The position numbers and the translations under genes were made by a program. Positions 1 to 8,465 of a DNA stretch of 64,000 nt are shown in pieces; the first letter of the stretch is position 1, and each line of letters starts with the position of its first letter. Source of the stretch: an uncultured Planctomycetia bacterium (GTDB lineage Bacteria; Planctomycetota; Phycisphaerae; FEN-1346; JAACEH01); NCBI GenBank assembly GCA_903929765.1, contig CAIYVX010000044.1:1-64000 (forward strand), given 5' to 3'. The notes under the pieces are model-generated. The model was not told the DNA's origin, did not search any database, and saw only the letters and a program-made list of their open reading frames with translations.

Positions 1-256
1 AACAACACCCTCACCCTACCCTCCCCCGTCAAGGGGGAGGGGTGAAGAAACAACAGCAACAACAAAAGAAAAAGAAGAAGAAAAAAAGTTTGTCGTGGTG
101 TCGAGTACCGGGGGTTTCACCCCCGGCTAGGATCGCCGCGCCATTTCAGGGCGGAAAGCAACAACAGCAAAAAAAAACAGCTACAAAACAGCTTCCAGGC
201 GACCGGTTTATTCTGCATGGCCACGCAAGCGTGGACCATGCCACCCACCGTATGGA
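1..256. repeat. Intergenic repeat mosaic downstream of argD
   Basis: No gene is visible. The spacer holds an A-family element at 6-46 (CACCCTCACCC followed by a C-run/G-run hairpin and GGGGTGAAG), an A-rich run, an H-family element at 108-155 (GGGGGTTTCACCCCC hairpin, then CTAGGATC and TTTCAGGGCGGA; second copy at 33811-33861), and a C-family hairpin at 216-246 (CATGGCCACGC AA GCGTGGACCATG, then CCACCC). All lie in the same orientation as their copies elsewhere in the window. Confidence 0.8.
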
Positions 257-1444
257 TTACACTTCAGAAAGAGCAGACTCCAGGATGGCGATGCCCTCGT
301 CGAGTTCGGCCTGGGAGATCGTCAGGGGGGGCATGAGGCGGAGGACCGTGTCGTGGGTGCAGTTGGTGAGGAGGCCCTTAGCGAGGCACTTTTTGACGAC
401 CTCGGCGCCGCCCATGGCGAGTTCGACGCCAATCATCAGGCCGACGCCGCGCACGGCGGTGATCTTGGGCTGGCGCTGCTGAAACTCGCGGAGGCGGGTC
501 ATGGCGTAGGCGCCCAGGCGGTTGGTATTTTCGAGAAGGTGGTCGGCGAGGATGGTTTCCATGACGGCGCAGCCGGCGGCGGCGGCAATGCAGTTGCCGC
601 CAAAGGTGGAGGCGTGGGTGCCGGGCTTGAGGTAGGCGGCGACTTCTGGTTTGGCTTCGAGGCAGCCGATGGCGACGCCGCCGCCGAGGTGCTTGGCGAG
701 GGTCATGACGTCGGGAACGACGCCGGTGTGCTGGTAGGCGAACATTTTACCGGTGCGGCCGACGCCGGTCTGGACTTCGTCGAAGATGAGGATGAGGCCG
801 CGGTCGTCGCAGAGTTCGCGGAGTCCGGTGAGGAATTCGGGAGTGGCGAAGTTGACGCCGCCTTCGCCCTGGATGGGTTCGACGAGGATGGCGCAGGTTT
901 CGTCGTCAACGGCGGCCAGAACGGCGTCGAGGTCGTTGAGGGGCAGGTAGGTGAAGCCGGCGAGAAGGGGCTGGAAGCCCTGGTGGTATTTGCTCTGGGC
1001 GGTGGCGGAGATGGCGCCGAAGGTGCGGCCATGGAAGGAATGTTCAAAGGTGATGGTTTTATATTTTTCTTTGGGAGTGGCGAGGCGGGCGAGTTTGAGG
1101 GCGGCCTCGTTGGCCTCGGCGCCGGAGTTGCAGAAGAAACATTTGCCGCCGAAGGAGTTTTCGCTGACGAGCTGGGCGAGGCGGGCCTGGGGCTGGGTGT
1201 AAAGGTGGTTGGCCATGAAGAGGAGAGTGTCGGCCTGGTCCTTGATGGCGGCGACGAGTTTGGGGTGGCAGTGGCCGAGGCCGGTGACGGCCCAGCCGGA
1301 GAAGAGGTCGAGGTAGCGTTTGCCGTCAGCGTCCCAGACGTAGGAGCCCTGGCCGCGCACGATGACCAGGGGCTGGCGGGTGTAGTTGGCAATGACGAAT
1401 TTGTCGTAAAGCTCGAAGGTTTGCTGGGTGGTTAGAAAATCCAT
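257..1444 (-). CDS. argD: Acetylornithine aminotransferase family (PLP-dependent class III)
   Basis: Transfers an amino group between N-acetylornithine and 2-oxoglutarate in cytosolic arginine synthesis; some relatives act on succinyl-diaminopimelate or ornithine. The 395-residue protein has the fold-type I, class III pattern: NSGAEANEAALK near 106-117, FHGRT at 138-142, the PLP aspartate in FDEVQTGVGRTG (D222) and the Schiff-base lysine in LAKHLGGG (K251). I chose the ATG at 1444 over an in-frame one 24 bases upstream because AAGGAG lies 9 bases before it and the longer N-terminus is not family-like. argG, another arginine gene, is 7 kb away on the same strand. The class assignment is firm; the exact substrate rests on similarity. 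Confidence 0.88.
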   Translation of the reverse strand: MDFLTTQQTFELYDKFVIANYTRQPLVIVRGQGSYVWDADGKRYLDLFSGWAVTGLGHCHPKLVAAIKDQADTLLFMANHLYTQPQARLAQLVSENSFGGKCFFCNSGAEANEAALKLARLATPKEKYKTITFEHSFHGRTFGAISATAQSKYHQGFQPLLAGFTYLPLNDLDAVLAAVDDETCAILVEPIQGEGGVNFATPEFLTGLRELCDDRGLILIFDEVQTGVGRTGKMFAYQHTGVVPDVMTLAKHLGGGVAIGCLEAKPEVAAYLKPGTHASTFGGNCIAAAAGCAVMETILADHLLENTNRLGAYAMTRLREFQQRQPKITAVRGVGLMIGVELAMGGAEVVKKCLAKGLLTNCTHDTVLRLMPPLTISQAELDEGIAILESALSEV

Positions 1445-1673
1445 TGGGAACGACTCCTTCAACATCAAGAAGAAAAAAAGAAACCCTCACCCGACCCTCC
1501 GGGGTGAAGAAACAAAAGAAACAGCAACAAAGACTCACGGTTGAACAGTTAATTCTTCATGGCCCGTCTTCGCCGGACCATGCCACCCACGGTTGGGGTA
1601 GATCACAAAAACAGAAACAACAGCACCCTCACCCGACCCTCCCCCAAGGGGGAGGGGTGAAGAAGAAACAGCA
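1445..1673. repeat. Intergenic repeat mosaic
   Basis: Contains a short A-family element (1484-1507), a B-family hairpin (1558-1588, CATGGCCCGTCTTCGCCGG then ACCATGCCACCC) and a full A-family element (1624-1662), separated by A-rich AAC/AAG sequence. No coding capacity is supported. Confidence 0.8.
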
Positions 1674-3725
1674 CTATTCTTCAACCTCGCCCTTCTTCTG
1701 GGCCTGATAGGTGGCGACGATGGTTTGCTGCACGTGCGAGGGGACGGGATCGTAGTGGCTGAATTCCATGAGGTAGGAGCCCTGGCCGCCGGTCATGCTG
1801 CGCAGTTGGCTGTTGTAGGTGGAGACTTCGGCGAGCGGAGCGGTGGCGCGGATGATCTGCATGCCGCCGGCGCCGGAGTCCATGCCGGCGATGCGTCCGC
1901 GACGGGCATTGAGGTCGCCGGTGACGTCGCCCATGAAGTGGGCGGGGATGACGATTTCGAGGTTGACGATCGGCTCCAGGAGCGAGGGCTTGGCCTTGGT
2001 GACAGCGTCTTTGAAGGCGCCGCGGCCGGCGACCTTGAAGGCGATTTCCTTGGAGTCGACGGGGTGGTACTTGCCGTCGTAGACGGAGACGCGGACGTCC
2101 TGCAAGGGATAGCCGGCAATGACGCCTTCGACCAGGCACTCGTGGACGCCCTTTTCGATGGCGGGGAGGAACTGCTTGGGAATGGAGCCGCCGAAGGTGT
2201 CGTCGACGAATTCGAAGCCGGCGCCGCGTGCGAGCGGCTCGACGCGGAGATAGACTTCGCCGAACTGACCGGCGCCGCCGGTCTGCTTTTTGTGGCGGTA
2301 GTGGCCGTCGGCCTTGCCGAGGATGGTTTCGCGGTAGGGGATTTTGGGCGGCTTGCTGGTGACTTCGACCTGGAAGACGCGGCGCAGGCGGCTGAGGACG
2401 GCACCGAGATGGACGTCGCCGAGACCGTTGATGACCATTTCGTTGGTCTGGCGGTCGCGGACGACTTTGAGGGTGGGGTCCTGGTCGGCGAGTCGGCCGA
2501 GGGCGCCGGAGATTTTCTGTTCGTCGCCGCGGCTCTTGGGTTCGACGGCGAGGGAGTACATGGGAATGGGGAAGACGGGCTTCTGGACGCGGAGGTCCTC
2601 GCCGGCCCAGACGGTGCGGCCGATGCCGACTTCCTCGATTTTGCTGGTGGCGATGATGTCGCCGGCGACGGCTTCGGTGATGGGCTTGGTTTCCTTGCCC
2701 TGAACGCGGAAAAGGAGGGCGAAGCGGATTTCGCGGCGCTCGTCGTCGATGTGGGCCATGGCGTCGGCCTTGAGCGTGCCGCGATAAACGCGGAGGAAAC
2801 CGAGCTTGCCGACGAAGGGGTCGCTGGTGAGTTTGAAGATCTGGCCGACGAGGTTGCCGGCGGGGTCGGCGGCGATGACGACTTCGGTGGCGGCTTCGCC
2901 TTCGCCCTTGGTGGCCCGGGCCAGACGGCCGGTGGCGGGGCTGGGAAAATAATCGACGATGGCGTCGAGGAGTTCTTCGACGCCGAGTTCGGCCTTGGAG
3001 TTGGTGAAGAAAATCGGGATGAGGGTCTGGGCGACGAGGGCCTTGGTGAAGGTGGCCTTGAGTTCATCGGAGGAGATTTTTTCGTCGGCGAAGAAACGTT
3101 CCATGAGTTTTTCGTCGGCTTCGACAATGCTCTCGATGAGCTGCTGGTGGGTTTCGGCGACGTCGACGAGACCGGAACCTTCGGTTTTGCCGAAGGCGTC
3201 GATGTCGCCTTTGAAGTCGTGGCCCTGGCCGGTGGGGACCATGGCCAGCTTGCAGGCGTGGCCGAAGGATTCCTGGATATCGGCGACGACTTTCATCAGG
3301 TCGACATTTTCGCCGTCGCACTTGCTGATGACGATGGCGACGGCGAGGCCGCGCTTGAGGGCGAGGTCGAAGACGCGTCGGGCGGTGACTTCGACGCCGC
3401 CGGCGGCGTTGATGACCAGGACGGCGGTCTCGACGGCGGAGAGGCCGAGGGTGACCTGGCCGAGGAAGTCGGCGTAGCCGGGGCAATCGATGATATTGAG
3501 ATGCTTGCCCTTCCAGGAGGTGTGGAGGACGCTGGCGTCGATGGAAGCCTTGCGTTCCTTTTCCTCGTCGTCGAAGTCGGAGATGCTGGTGCCGTCTTCG
3601 GAAGAGCCGAGGCGGGTGGTGGCGCCGGTCTTGTGCAGAATGGCCTCGGCCAGGAGCGTCTTGCCGGAGTGGCTGTGCCCGATCAGGGCGAAATTGCGAA
3701 TGTCCTCGGTTTTAAGGCTGGCCAT
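1674..3725 (-). CDS. EF-G-like translational GTPase
   Basis: A 683-residue protein with the full EF-G plan: P-loop GHSHSGKT (16-23), DCPGYADF as G3, SKCD in place of the usual NKxD as G4, then domains II to V to the C-terminus. Switch I lacks the canonical RGITI and reads RKASI, as in paralogous EF-G-like proteins (EF-G2 type) of planctomycetes, spirochaetes and others; a specialised or stress role is more likely than being the main translocase. The ATG at 3725 has GGAGG five bases upstream, so I preferred it to a TTG start 12 bases earlier. The 3' end lies next to an A-family repeat. Substrate and cellular role cannot be read from sequence. Confidence 0.85.
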   Translation of the reverse strand: MASLKTEDIRNFALIGHSHSGKTLLAEAILHKTGATTRLGSSEDGTSISDFDDEEKERKASIDASVLHTSWKGKHLNIIDCPGYADFLGQVTLGLSAVETAVLVINAAGGVEVTARRVFDLALKRGLAVAIVISKCDGENVDLMKVVADIQESFGHACKLAMVPTGQGHDFKGDIDAFGKTEGSGLVDVAETHQQLIESIVEADEKLMERFFADEKISSDELKATFTKALVAQTLIPIFFTNSKAELGVEELLDAIVDYFPSPATGRLARATKGEGEAATEVVIAADPAGNLVGQIFKLTSDPFVGKLGFLRVYRGTLKADAMAHIDDERREIRFALLFRVQGKETKPITEAVAGDIIATSKIEEVGIGRTVWAGEDLRVQKPVFPIPMYSLAVEPKSRGDEQKISGALGRLADQDPTLKVVRDRQTNEMVINGLGDVHLGAVLSRLRRVFQVEVTSKPPKIPYRETILGKADGHYRHKKQTGGAGQFGEVYLRVEPLARGAGFEFVDDTFGGSIPKQFLPAIEKGVHECLVEGVIAGYPLQDVRVSVYDGKYHPVDSKEIAFKVAGRGAFKDAVTKAKPSLLEPIVNLEIVIPAHFMGDVTGDLNARRGRIAGMDSGAGGMQIIRATAPLAEVSTYNSQLRSMTGGQGSYLMEFSHYDPVPSHVQQTIVATYQAQKKGEVEE

Positions 3726-3876
3726 GAAATCCTCCAAAAACGGGTTATGAAAACAGGCTTCAGACCTAAGGCTTCAGACTTCAGGAACAGCAAAAGAAAC
3801 AACAACGGCAACGCCAAGCGGAAAACGGCCTTTGATAACAGCGTGGCTGCAAGCAGCCACCCTACATAACGACACG
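3726..3876. repeat. Heptamer tract plus D-family REP-like hairpin
   Basis: A degenerate heptamer tract (CTTCAGAC/CTTCAGG units, 3751-3783) is followed by a D-family element (3809-3867). The element has a conserved lead-in AAGCGGAAAACGGC, then the hairpin GTGGCTGC AA GCAGCCAC (3843-3860) and the constant tail CCTACAT. Read on the minus strand this is GTAG at the 5' foot of a hairpin, the arrangement of classical REP elements. Confidence 0.8.
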
Positions 3877-4596
3877 TTACAGATCGCCGAGGGCGGCGAG
3901 GGCGGCGGGCAAATTAATCGTGCCCTCATACAAAGCTCGGCCAATAATCATTCCGGCAATCGGCAGCCGGGCCAGGGCCTCGACGTCGGCCTGACGCGAG
4001 ACGCCGCCGGAGGCGACGACGGGAATCTTCGTCGCCCGGGCGAGCTTCTCGATCGCCTCGACGTTCGGCCCGGCCATCGCCCCGTCGCGGGCGATGTCGG
4101 TGTAGACAATGGCCGCCAGCGGCACCGGGCCAAGTCGAGCGAGATAGTCTAACACGTCGAGGGGGGTAGTTTCAAGCCATCCCCTGCTGGCAAGGCGACC
4201 ATTTCTGGCGTCGAGGCCCAGGACGACCTGGCCGGGTCGGTGGACGGCCATTTCGCGGAGCCACTCGGTGTCCTCGACGGCGCGGGTGCCGAGGACGACG
4301 CGCGAGACGCCGGAATCGAGATAGGCGGCGAGGGTGTCCTCGTCGCGGACGCCGCCGCCGATTTCGACGATGAGGGCGGTTTCGCGGACGAGGCGTTCGA
4401 TGATGGGGCGGCTGACGGGACGGCCTTCGCGGGCGCCGTCGAGATCGACGACGTGGAGGCGGCGGGCGCCCTGGGAACGGAAGCGGCGGGCGACCTCGAC
4501 GGGGTCGGCGGAAAAAACGGTTTCGCGGGCGAAGTCGCCCTCGCGCAGGCGAACGCAGTTTCCGCCGCGAAGGTCAATGGCGGGCCAGAGTTCCAT
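3877..4596 (-). CDS. hisA: HisA, ProFAR isomerase
   Basis: Cytosolic TIM-barrel isomerase of histidine synthesis that converts ProFAR to PRFAR by an Amadori rearrangement. At 239 residues it has normal HisA length. The general acid/base pair is present: D8 in PAIDLRGG and D129 in LGLDARNG. The half-barrel repeat IEIGGGVRD / VASGGVS supplies the two phosphate sites. The IGGGVR and DIARDGA context distinguishes it from HisF. It lies 171 bases downstream of hisH on the same strand, with a repeat-filled spacer between, so a common transcript is likely. Confidence 0.93.
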   Translation of the reverse strand: MELWPAIDLRGGNCVRLREGDFARETVFSADPVEVARRFRSQGARRLHVVDLDGAREGRPVSRPIIERLVRETALIVEIGGGVRDEDTLAAYLDSGVSRVVLGTRAVEDTEWLREMAVHRPGQVVLGLDARNGRLASRGWLETTPLDVLDYLARLGPVPLAAIVYTDIARDGAMAGPNVEAIEKLARATKIPVVASGGVSRQADVEALARLPIAGMIIGRALYEGTINLPAALAALGDL

Positions 4597-4767
4597 TCTC
4601 AGTCTTCAGTCCTCAGTCTTCAGTCTTCAGGTACGGCAAAAAAACAAAAGAAGAAGAAACGGCATCCCCCAGCAATGCTGGGGGCTTCAAAAGAAAAAGA
4701 AACAACAACGGCCACACAAAGCGGAAAACGGCATTTTACTGCGGCGGCTGCAAACAGCGCAACCGCC
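4597..4767. repeat. Repeat mosaic between hisH and hisA
   Basis: Holds a CAGTCTT/CAGTCCT heptamer tract (4597-4632), an E-family hairpin (4663-4690, CCCCCAGCAATGCTGGGGGC then TTCAAAAG) and a D-family element whose hairpin and tail run to 4773. The CTAC of its tail (4768-4771) overlaps the hisH stop codon. Confidence 0.8.
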
Positions 4768-5400
4768 CTACATATTCACAAAGTTTTCGAGCATGCGGAG
4801 GCCGACGAGCTGGCTTTTCTCGGGGTGGAACTGAGTGGCGAAGAGGTTGTCGCGCCAGACGCTGCTGGTGAACGGCGAGCCGTAGTCGGTGCGGGTGCTG
4901 ACCCAGGCGTCGGGGTCGGACGGGACGGCGACGAAACTGTGGACGAAATAAACCTGCGAACCGTCGGGGACGCCGGCGAGGAGCGGAGAGCGGCGCACGA
5001 TCTGGAGACTGTTCCAGCCCATGTGCGGGACTTTGAGGCGGCGGCCGGCGGCGTCGCGCAGGTCGGGCGGCAGGGCGAGGCACTGGCCGGGCATGAGGCC
5101 GAGGCCCAGGCAGCGCTCGACTTCGAGGCCGACGTCGCAGAGAAGCTGGAGGCCGAGGCAGATGCCGAGAAAAGGGCGGCCGGTGGCGACGAAGTCCTTG
5201 ACGGCCAGGTCGAGGCCGCGGCGGCGCAGGGCGGCCATGGCGTCGGGGAAGGCTCCGACGCCGGGGAGAATGAGGCGGTCAGCGCGGCAAACCTCGGCGG
5301 GATCCTGAGTGACGCAGACGGCGGCGCCGGCGCGTTCGACGGCCTTGGCGACGCTGCGCAGATTGCCCATTTCGTAATCGACGATAACGACGGAGGACAT
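4768..5400 (-). CDS. hisH: HisH, glutaminase subunit of IGP synthase
   Basis: Class I glutamine amidotransferase that feeds ammonia to HisF for imidazole glycerol phosphate and AICAR formation. The 210-residue protein has the nucleophile elbow LGICLGLQ (C81) and the His-Glu pair in QFHPEKSQ (H192, E194). I chose the ATG at 5400, with AGGA six bases upstream; the 13 residues before it in the open frame are hydrophobic read-through of spacer. The gene ends ATG TAG, and the final G plus TAG is the GTAG foot of a D-family repeat hairpin, so the stop codon is shared with the element. No hisF is in the window. Confidence 0.93.
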   Translation of the reverse strand: MSSVVIVDYEMGNLRSVAKAVERAGAAVCVTQDPAEVCRADRLILPGVGAFPDAMAALRRRGLDLAVKDFVATGRPFLGICLGLQLLCDVGLEVERCLGLGLMPGQCLALPPDLRDAAGRRLKVPHMGWNSLQIVRRSPLLAGVPDGSQVYFVHSFVAVPSDPDAWVSTRTDYGSPFTSSVWRDNLFATQFHPEKSQLVGLRMLENFVNM

Positions 5401-5580
5401 CGAATATCCTGAAAATACAAGAAAAATAAGAAACAGCATCCCCCAGCAATGCTGGGGGCATCAAAAGAAAAAGAAACAGCAACAACGGCAGCAACGGGTG
5501 ATTTTGGCGCAACCGGTGCACCCTCACCCGGCCCTGAAGGGCCACCCTCCCCCCTCAAGGGGGAGGGGTAAAACAGCACC
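5401..5580. repeat. Repeat mosaic upstream of hisH
   Basis: E-family hairpin at 5437-5462 and an A-family element at 5518-5573. The latter carries an extra small hairpin (CCGGCCCTGAAGGGCC) and is preceded by GCAACCGGTG, a lead-in also seen before the copy at 17417. Confidence 0.75.
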
Positions 5581-6276
5581 CTACTTCAGAATGACGATTT
5601 CGACGCGGCGGTTTTTGGACTTGTCGCCGCCCTTGGGGGCGTACTCGCCAAAGCCGACGGCACAGATGTGCCTGGGTTCGACGTCGCCGGCCTTGGTCAG
5701 GTCGCGGACGACAGCCAGGGACCGTTCGGTCGAGAGCTGCCAGTTATCGGCAAAATGGCTCTTCTTGATCGGGTCGGTGTCGGTGTGGCCCTCGACGCGA
5801 ATTTCCTTGCCGGCGTAGTGCTTCTTGACGACCTCGGCAATTTTCTTGAGCGTGGCCTTGCTGGACTCTTTGAGGACGGCCTTGCCGCTGTCGAAGAGGA
5901 TGGCTTCGGGCAGGGTGACGGTGACGGCGTGGGCGGTCTCGGTGACGTCCATGCCGGGTCCGAACTTTTCCTTGGCGCCGGTGTTTTCGATCATGGGATG
6001 GCCGGTCAGGCGCGACCCGGCCGGAGCCTTGGCGAGCTGGTCGCGGAGATTGGCGTTATCCGCCGAGAGGGCCTGATTCTGCTGCGTGAGGGACTGATTC
6101 TGGGCCGTGAGGGTTTCGTTGTCAGTCCGGCAGCGTTGGAGTTGGGCCGTCAGGCTGGCGTTATCCTTTTGTAAATCCGGGCCACAGGTGCAGCCGCCCA
6201 CGAACGACGCGAACACGAACAGCCCCGCCAGCAACATTGCACCCTTCACCAATTTTCTCGCTTTTTTCGCTAGCAT
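5581..6276 (-). CDS. OmpA-family lipoprotein with coiled-coil stalk
   Basis: A 231-residue predicted lipoprotein. A basic N-terminus and hydrophobic segment end in the lipobox VGGC (C29). A coiled coil follows (about 34-85, repeats like QNQSLTQQNQAL), then an OmpA-type peptidoglycan-binding domain (about 130-231) with ILFDSGKAVLK, VEGHTDTDP, ERSLAVVRDL and NRRVEIVI. It probably links the outer membrane to peptidoglycan. AAAGGAG lies 8 bases before the ATG. It has the architecture of Pal/YiaD-like proteins, but no tol genes are nearby. The TAG stop again lies in a CCTAC string next to an A-family repeat. Confidence 0.85.
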   Translation of the reverse strand: MLAKKARKLVKGAMLLAGLFVFASFVGGCTCGPDLQKDNASLTAQLQRCRTDNETLTAQNQSLTQQNQALSADNANLRDQLAKAPAGSRLTGHPMIENTGAKEKFGPGMDVTETAHAVTVTLPEAILFDSGKAVLKESSKATLKKIAEVVKKHYAGKEIRVEGHTDTDPIKKSHFADNWQLSTERSLAVVRDLTKAGDVEPRHICAVGFGEYAPKGGDKSKNRRVEIVILK

Positions 6277-6335
6277 GATCTCGTCTCCTTTCGCCGCAGG
6301 TCTGTGCCTGCGCCTGGGTTAATTGACACTTGAAA

Positions 6336-7214
6336 CTATCTAAAAACAACTTCCCAAAAGCCCCGCAGCCCCGGGGCGAACCAACCGACGATGGTCGTCT
6401 GGGCCAGACAGACGGCCCCGGCCGCAAGCGACAGAAACGGGCCGTAGGGCACCTCGTTGTCCTGGTGGCGAAGGAGGCGCCAAAGGCCGTAGACCAAGCC
6501 GAAAAACGGGGCGATGAAAAAGACCAGCAAGGCCCCTTCCCAGCCGAGCACGGCGCCGATCAGACCCATCAGGAGCACGTCGCCGAAACCCATGGCCTCG
6601 CGGCGAAAGGCGAGGCGGCCGAGGATGCGCGTGATCCAGATGATGCCGCCGCCGACCGCCAGACCCAGGAGCGAAAGAACCACGGCGTCGAGGCGATCCT
6701 GGTGAAACCAGTGCGGCCCGAAAGACCGGCTCATCAGGTCCGGAAAAATCGCACAGGCCGCCACAGCGACAATCATACCACCGTTGGTGACGACAGTGTA
6801 TATTTCTTTCGTCTTAAAATCGATGACGCTGGAGACGAGGAGCGCGGCGGCCAGGGCCATGTAGACGGCGTAAACGCCCCAGTGGGCCAGTTCGGGGCCG
6901 CGCACCTGGGCGATCATGAGTGCCCAATAGAAGCCGGCGAAGAGGGCGGCGGTGAAAAATTCGACGGCGGCGTATTCGATGGAGAATTTTTGGCCGCACT
7001 GGCGGCAGCGGCCGCGCAGGATGAACCAACTGAGGATCGGGAGGTTGTCGTAGGCGGCGATGCGTTTCTGGCATTTGGGGCAGTGCGAGGGCGGCCAGAC
7101 GATGGAGAGGCCGGCGGGGAGGCGGTAAATGCAGACGTTGAGGAAGCTGCCGACGCAGGCGCCGAGAAGAAAGAGAGCGACCGTCCAGTAAACTTCCCAG
7201 TAAAGTGGCGACAT
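6336..7214 (-). CDS. Prepilin leader peptidase / N-methyltransferase (PilD/GspO type)
   Basis: Inner-membrane aspartyl protease that cleaves and N-methylates prepilins. The 292-residue protein has the zinc-binding methyltransferase loop with two CxxC pairs (C45/C48 and C70/C73) and the catalytic aspartates in VIDFKTKEI (D132) and MGFGDVLL (D212; the family GxGD box). About seven membrane helices are evident. I start at the ATG at 7214 because upstream codons run into repeat DNA; its ribosome site is weak. A likely client is the pseudopilin at 39566-40384, whose N-terminus has the RAFTLIELL cleavage site. Confidence 0.9.
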   Translation of the reverse strand: MSPLYWEVYWTVALFLLGACVGSFLNVCIYRLPAGLSIVWPPSHCPKCQKRIAAYDNLPILSWFILRGRCRQCGQKFSIEYAAVEFFTAALFAGFYWALMIAQVRGPELAHWGVYAVYMALAAALLVSSVIDFKTKEIYTVVTNGGMIVAVAACAIFPDLMSRSFGPHWFHQDRLDAVVLSLLGLAVGGGIIWITRILGRLAFRREAMGFGDVLLMGLIGAVLGWEGALLVFFIAPFFGLVYGLWRLLRHQDNEVPYGPFLSLAAGAVCLAQTTIVGWFAPGLRGFWEVVFR

Positions 7215-7519
7215 GGTTTTCCCGTTCGTAAGCTGACGAGAAGTAATGGTAATCGGGAGTGAGTTGGGCGGCAAGGGAAAAGCAGTGGTCAGGGGGTAGT
7301 GGTCAGTTGACGGTGAACAGCAATAACAGCAAATATCCAATAACCAACACTCCATATCCAATCATGAAGTCGGATTCCGATCCGGGCAGTTTCTTCAGGA
7401 CAAAGAAGAACACACTTTGGCCCCGGTGAAGCCGGGGCTTCAAAGTGTGGCACCCGGAAAAAGAAAAGACCACGGGCGGGACGCCCGTGGGACTCATGGG
7501 CAAGATGCCCATGCCACTG
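7215..7519. repeat. Intergenic repeat mosaic, about 305 bases without a gene
   Basis: Contains a CAGTGGTCAG-like tract (7280-7310), an AATATCCAATAACCAA tract ending ATCATGAAG (7330-7368), a G-family hairpin (7410-7458, CACACTTTGG/CCAAAGTGTG arms around GCCCCGG..CCGGGGC; second copy at 28850), and two short palindromes: CCACGGGC/GCCCGTGG (7470-7490) and CATGGGC/GCCCATG (7495-7513). I see no gene or clear promoter. Confidence 0.75.
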
Positions 7520-8047
7520 TTATACCAAGCGATGAATCATCAGCCAGGTAAGGATGCGGCCGGCGATTTCGTCGGGGGCGAAATGGTCGGTGGAGATGGC
7601 GAAGTCGGCGGACTGTTCGTAAATTGGGCGGCGCTCGGCGAGGAGGCGGGTGATTTCCCCGAGGCCCCCCTGCCCGGTGAGGTTGGGGCGCTGGGCGGCG
7701 CTGGCGGGGTCGGATTGGAGGCGGGACCAGATGGTGGCGGGTTCGGCGCGGAGGTAAATCAGTTTGCCGGCGGATTTTAACGCCTGGCGATTTTCCTCGC
7801 GGAGGATGGCGCCGCCGCCGAGGCTGATGACCTGTTTATCGAGCGCGGCCACGTCCTTGACGACGGCGGTCTCGGCGTCGCGAAAGGCGTCCCAGCCGCG
7901 CGCGGAGACGAACTGGTCGATGGTCTGGCCGAGGCGGTCCTGAATGAGGGCGTCGGTGTCGAGGAGCGGCCAGGCGAGCTTTTCGGCCAGGATGCGGCCG
8001 ATGGTGGTCTTGCCGGTGCAACGGTAGCCGATGAGGAGGAGGTTCAT
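7520..8047 (-). CDS. aroK: Shikimate kinase
   Basis: Phosphorylates shikimate with ATP in the pathway to chorismate. At 175 residues it is the usual length for the family. Walker A GYRCTGKT (7-14), the Mg/shikimate motif DTDALI (31-36), the shikimate-binding FRDAE and LGGGAIL are present, as is the lid arginine in the AAQRPNL region. It stands alone between two repeat-filled spacers, with no other aromatic genes nearby. Confidence 0.93.
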   Translation of the reverse strand: MNLLLIGYRCTGKTTIGRILAEKLAWPLLDTDALIQDRLGQTIDQFVSARGWDAFRDAETAVVKDVAALDKQVISLGGGAILREENRQALKSAGKLIYLRAEPATIWSRLQSDPASAAQRPNLTGQGGLGEITRLLAERRPIYEQSADFAISTDHFAPDEIAGRILTWLMIHRLV

Positions 8048-8465
8048 GGAATTCGATTCCTATGTGCGTTGCCGGTTTCAACCGCCGGGGCGACGACAAC
8101 GACAACAACAACAGCGTCCCCCAGCAGTGCTGGGGGCTTCAAAAGAAGAAACAACAAAAGAAACAACGGCAAACGGCAAGCATTATACTTGAGCGTCTTC
8201 CGTTCATGGCCCGTCTTCGCCGGACCATGCCACCCACCGTTATGGTTTTTTCAACAACAGAAGAAGAAACAACAACACGGGCGACATATATGTCGCCCCT
8301 ACGAACGGCAAAAGAAACAACAAACAACAACCGGACAGGGTAGAACCCTGTCCCTACGAAAGAAAAAGAAGAAGAAGAAACAACAGCCGGGCGACCCATG
8401 GGTCGCCCCTACGAACGGCGACAGAAACAACAAACAAAACAGCCGGACAGGGTAGAACCCTGTCC
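8048..8465. repeat. Dense repeat spacer with four F-family REP-like hairpins
   Basis: In order: E-family hairpin (8114-8141), B-family hairpin (8205-8235) and four F-family elements with different arms but the same CTACG tail. These are GGGCGACATA/TATGTCGCCC (8279-8306), GGACAGGG/CCCTGTCC (8333-8358), GGGCGACCCA/TGGGTCGCCC (8389-8416) and GGACAGGG/CCCTGTCC (8445-8469). Arms vary while pairing is kept. The CTAC of the last copy contains the argG stop codon. No gene is visible in these 418 bases. Confidence 0.85.

Noticed and set aside
42-482. Open frame starting in the A-rich spacer (KKQQQQQKKKKKKK start)
   Set aside because: Begins in repeat spacer and runs antisense into the aminotransferase gene; no protein-like features.
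1725-3869. Long plus-strand open frame (714 codons) opposite the EF-G-like gene
   Set aside because: It is rich in Gly, Asp, Glu, Val and Ala with no domain, typical of the antisense frame of a GC-rich gene; the minus-strand gene has all GTPase motifs.
8062-8455. Two overlapping plus-strand open frames within the repeat spacer after aroK
   Set aside because: They are made wholly of E, B and F repeat elements and A-rich DNA, and would encode poly-Lys/Gln/Thr strings.
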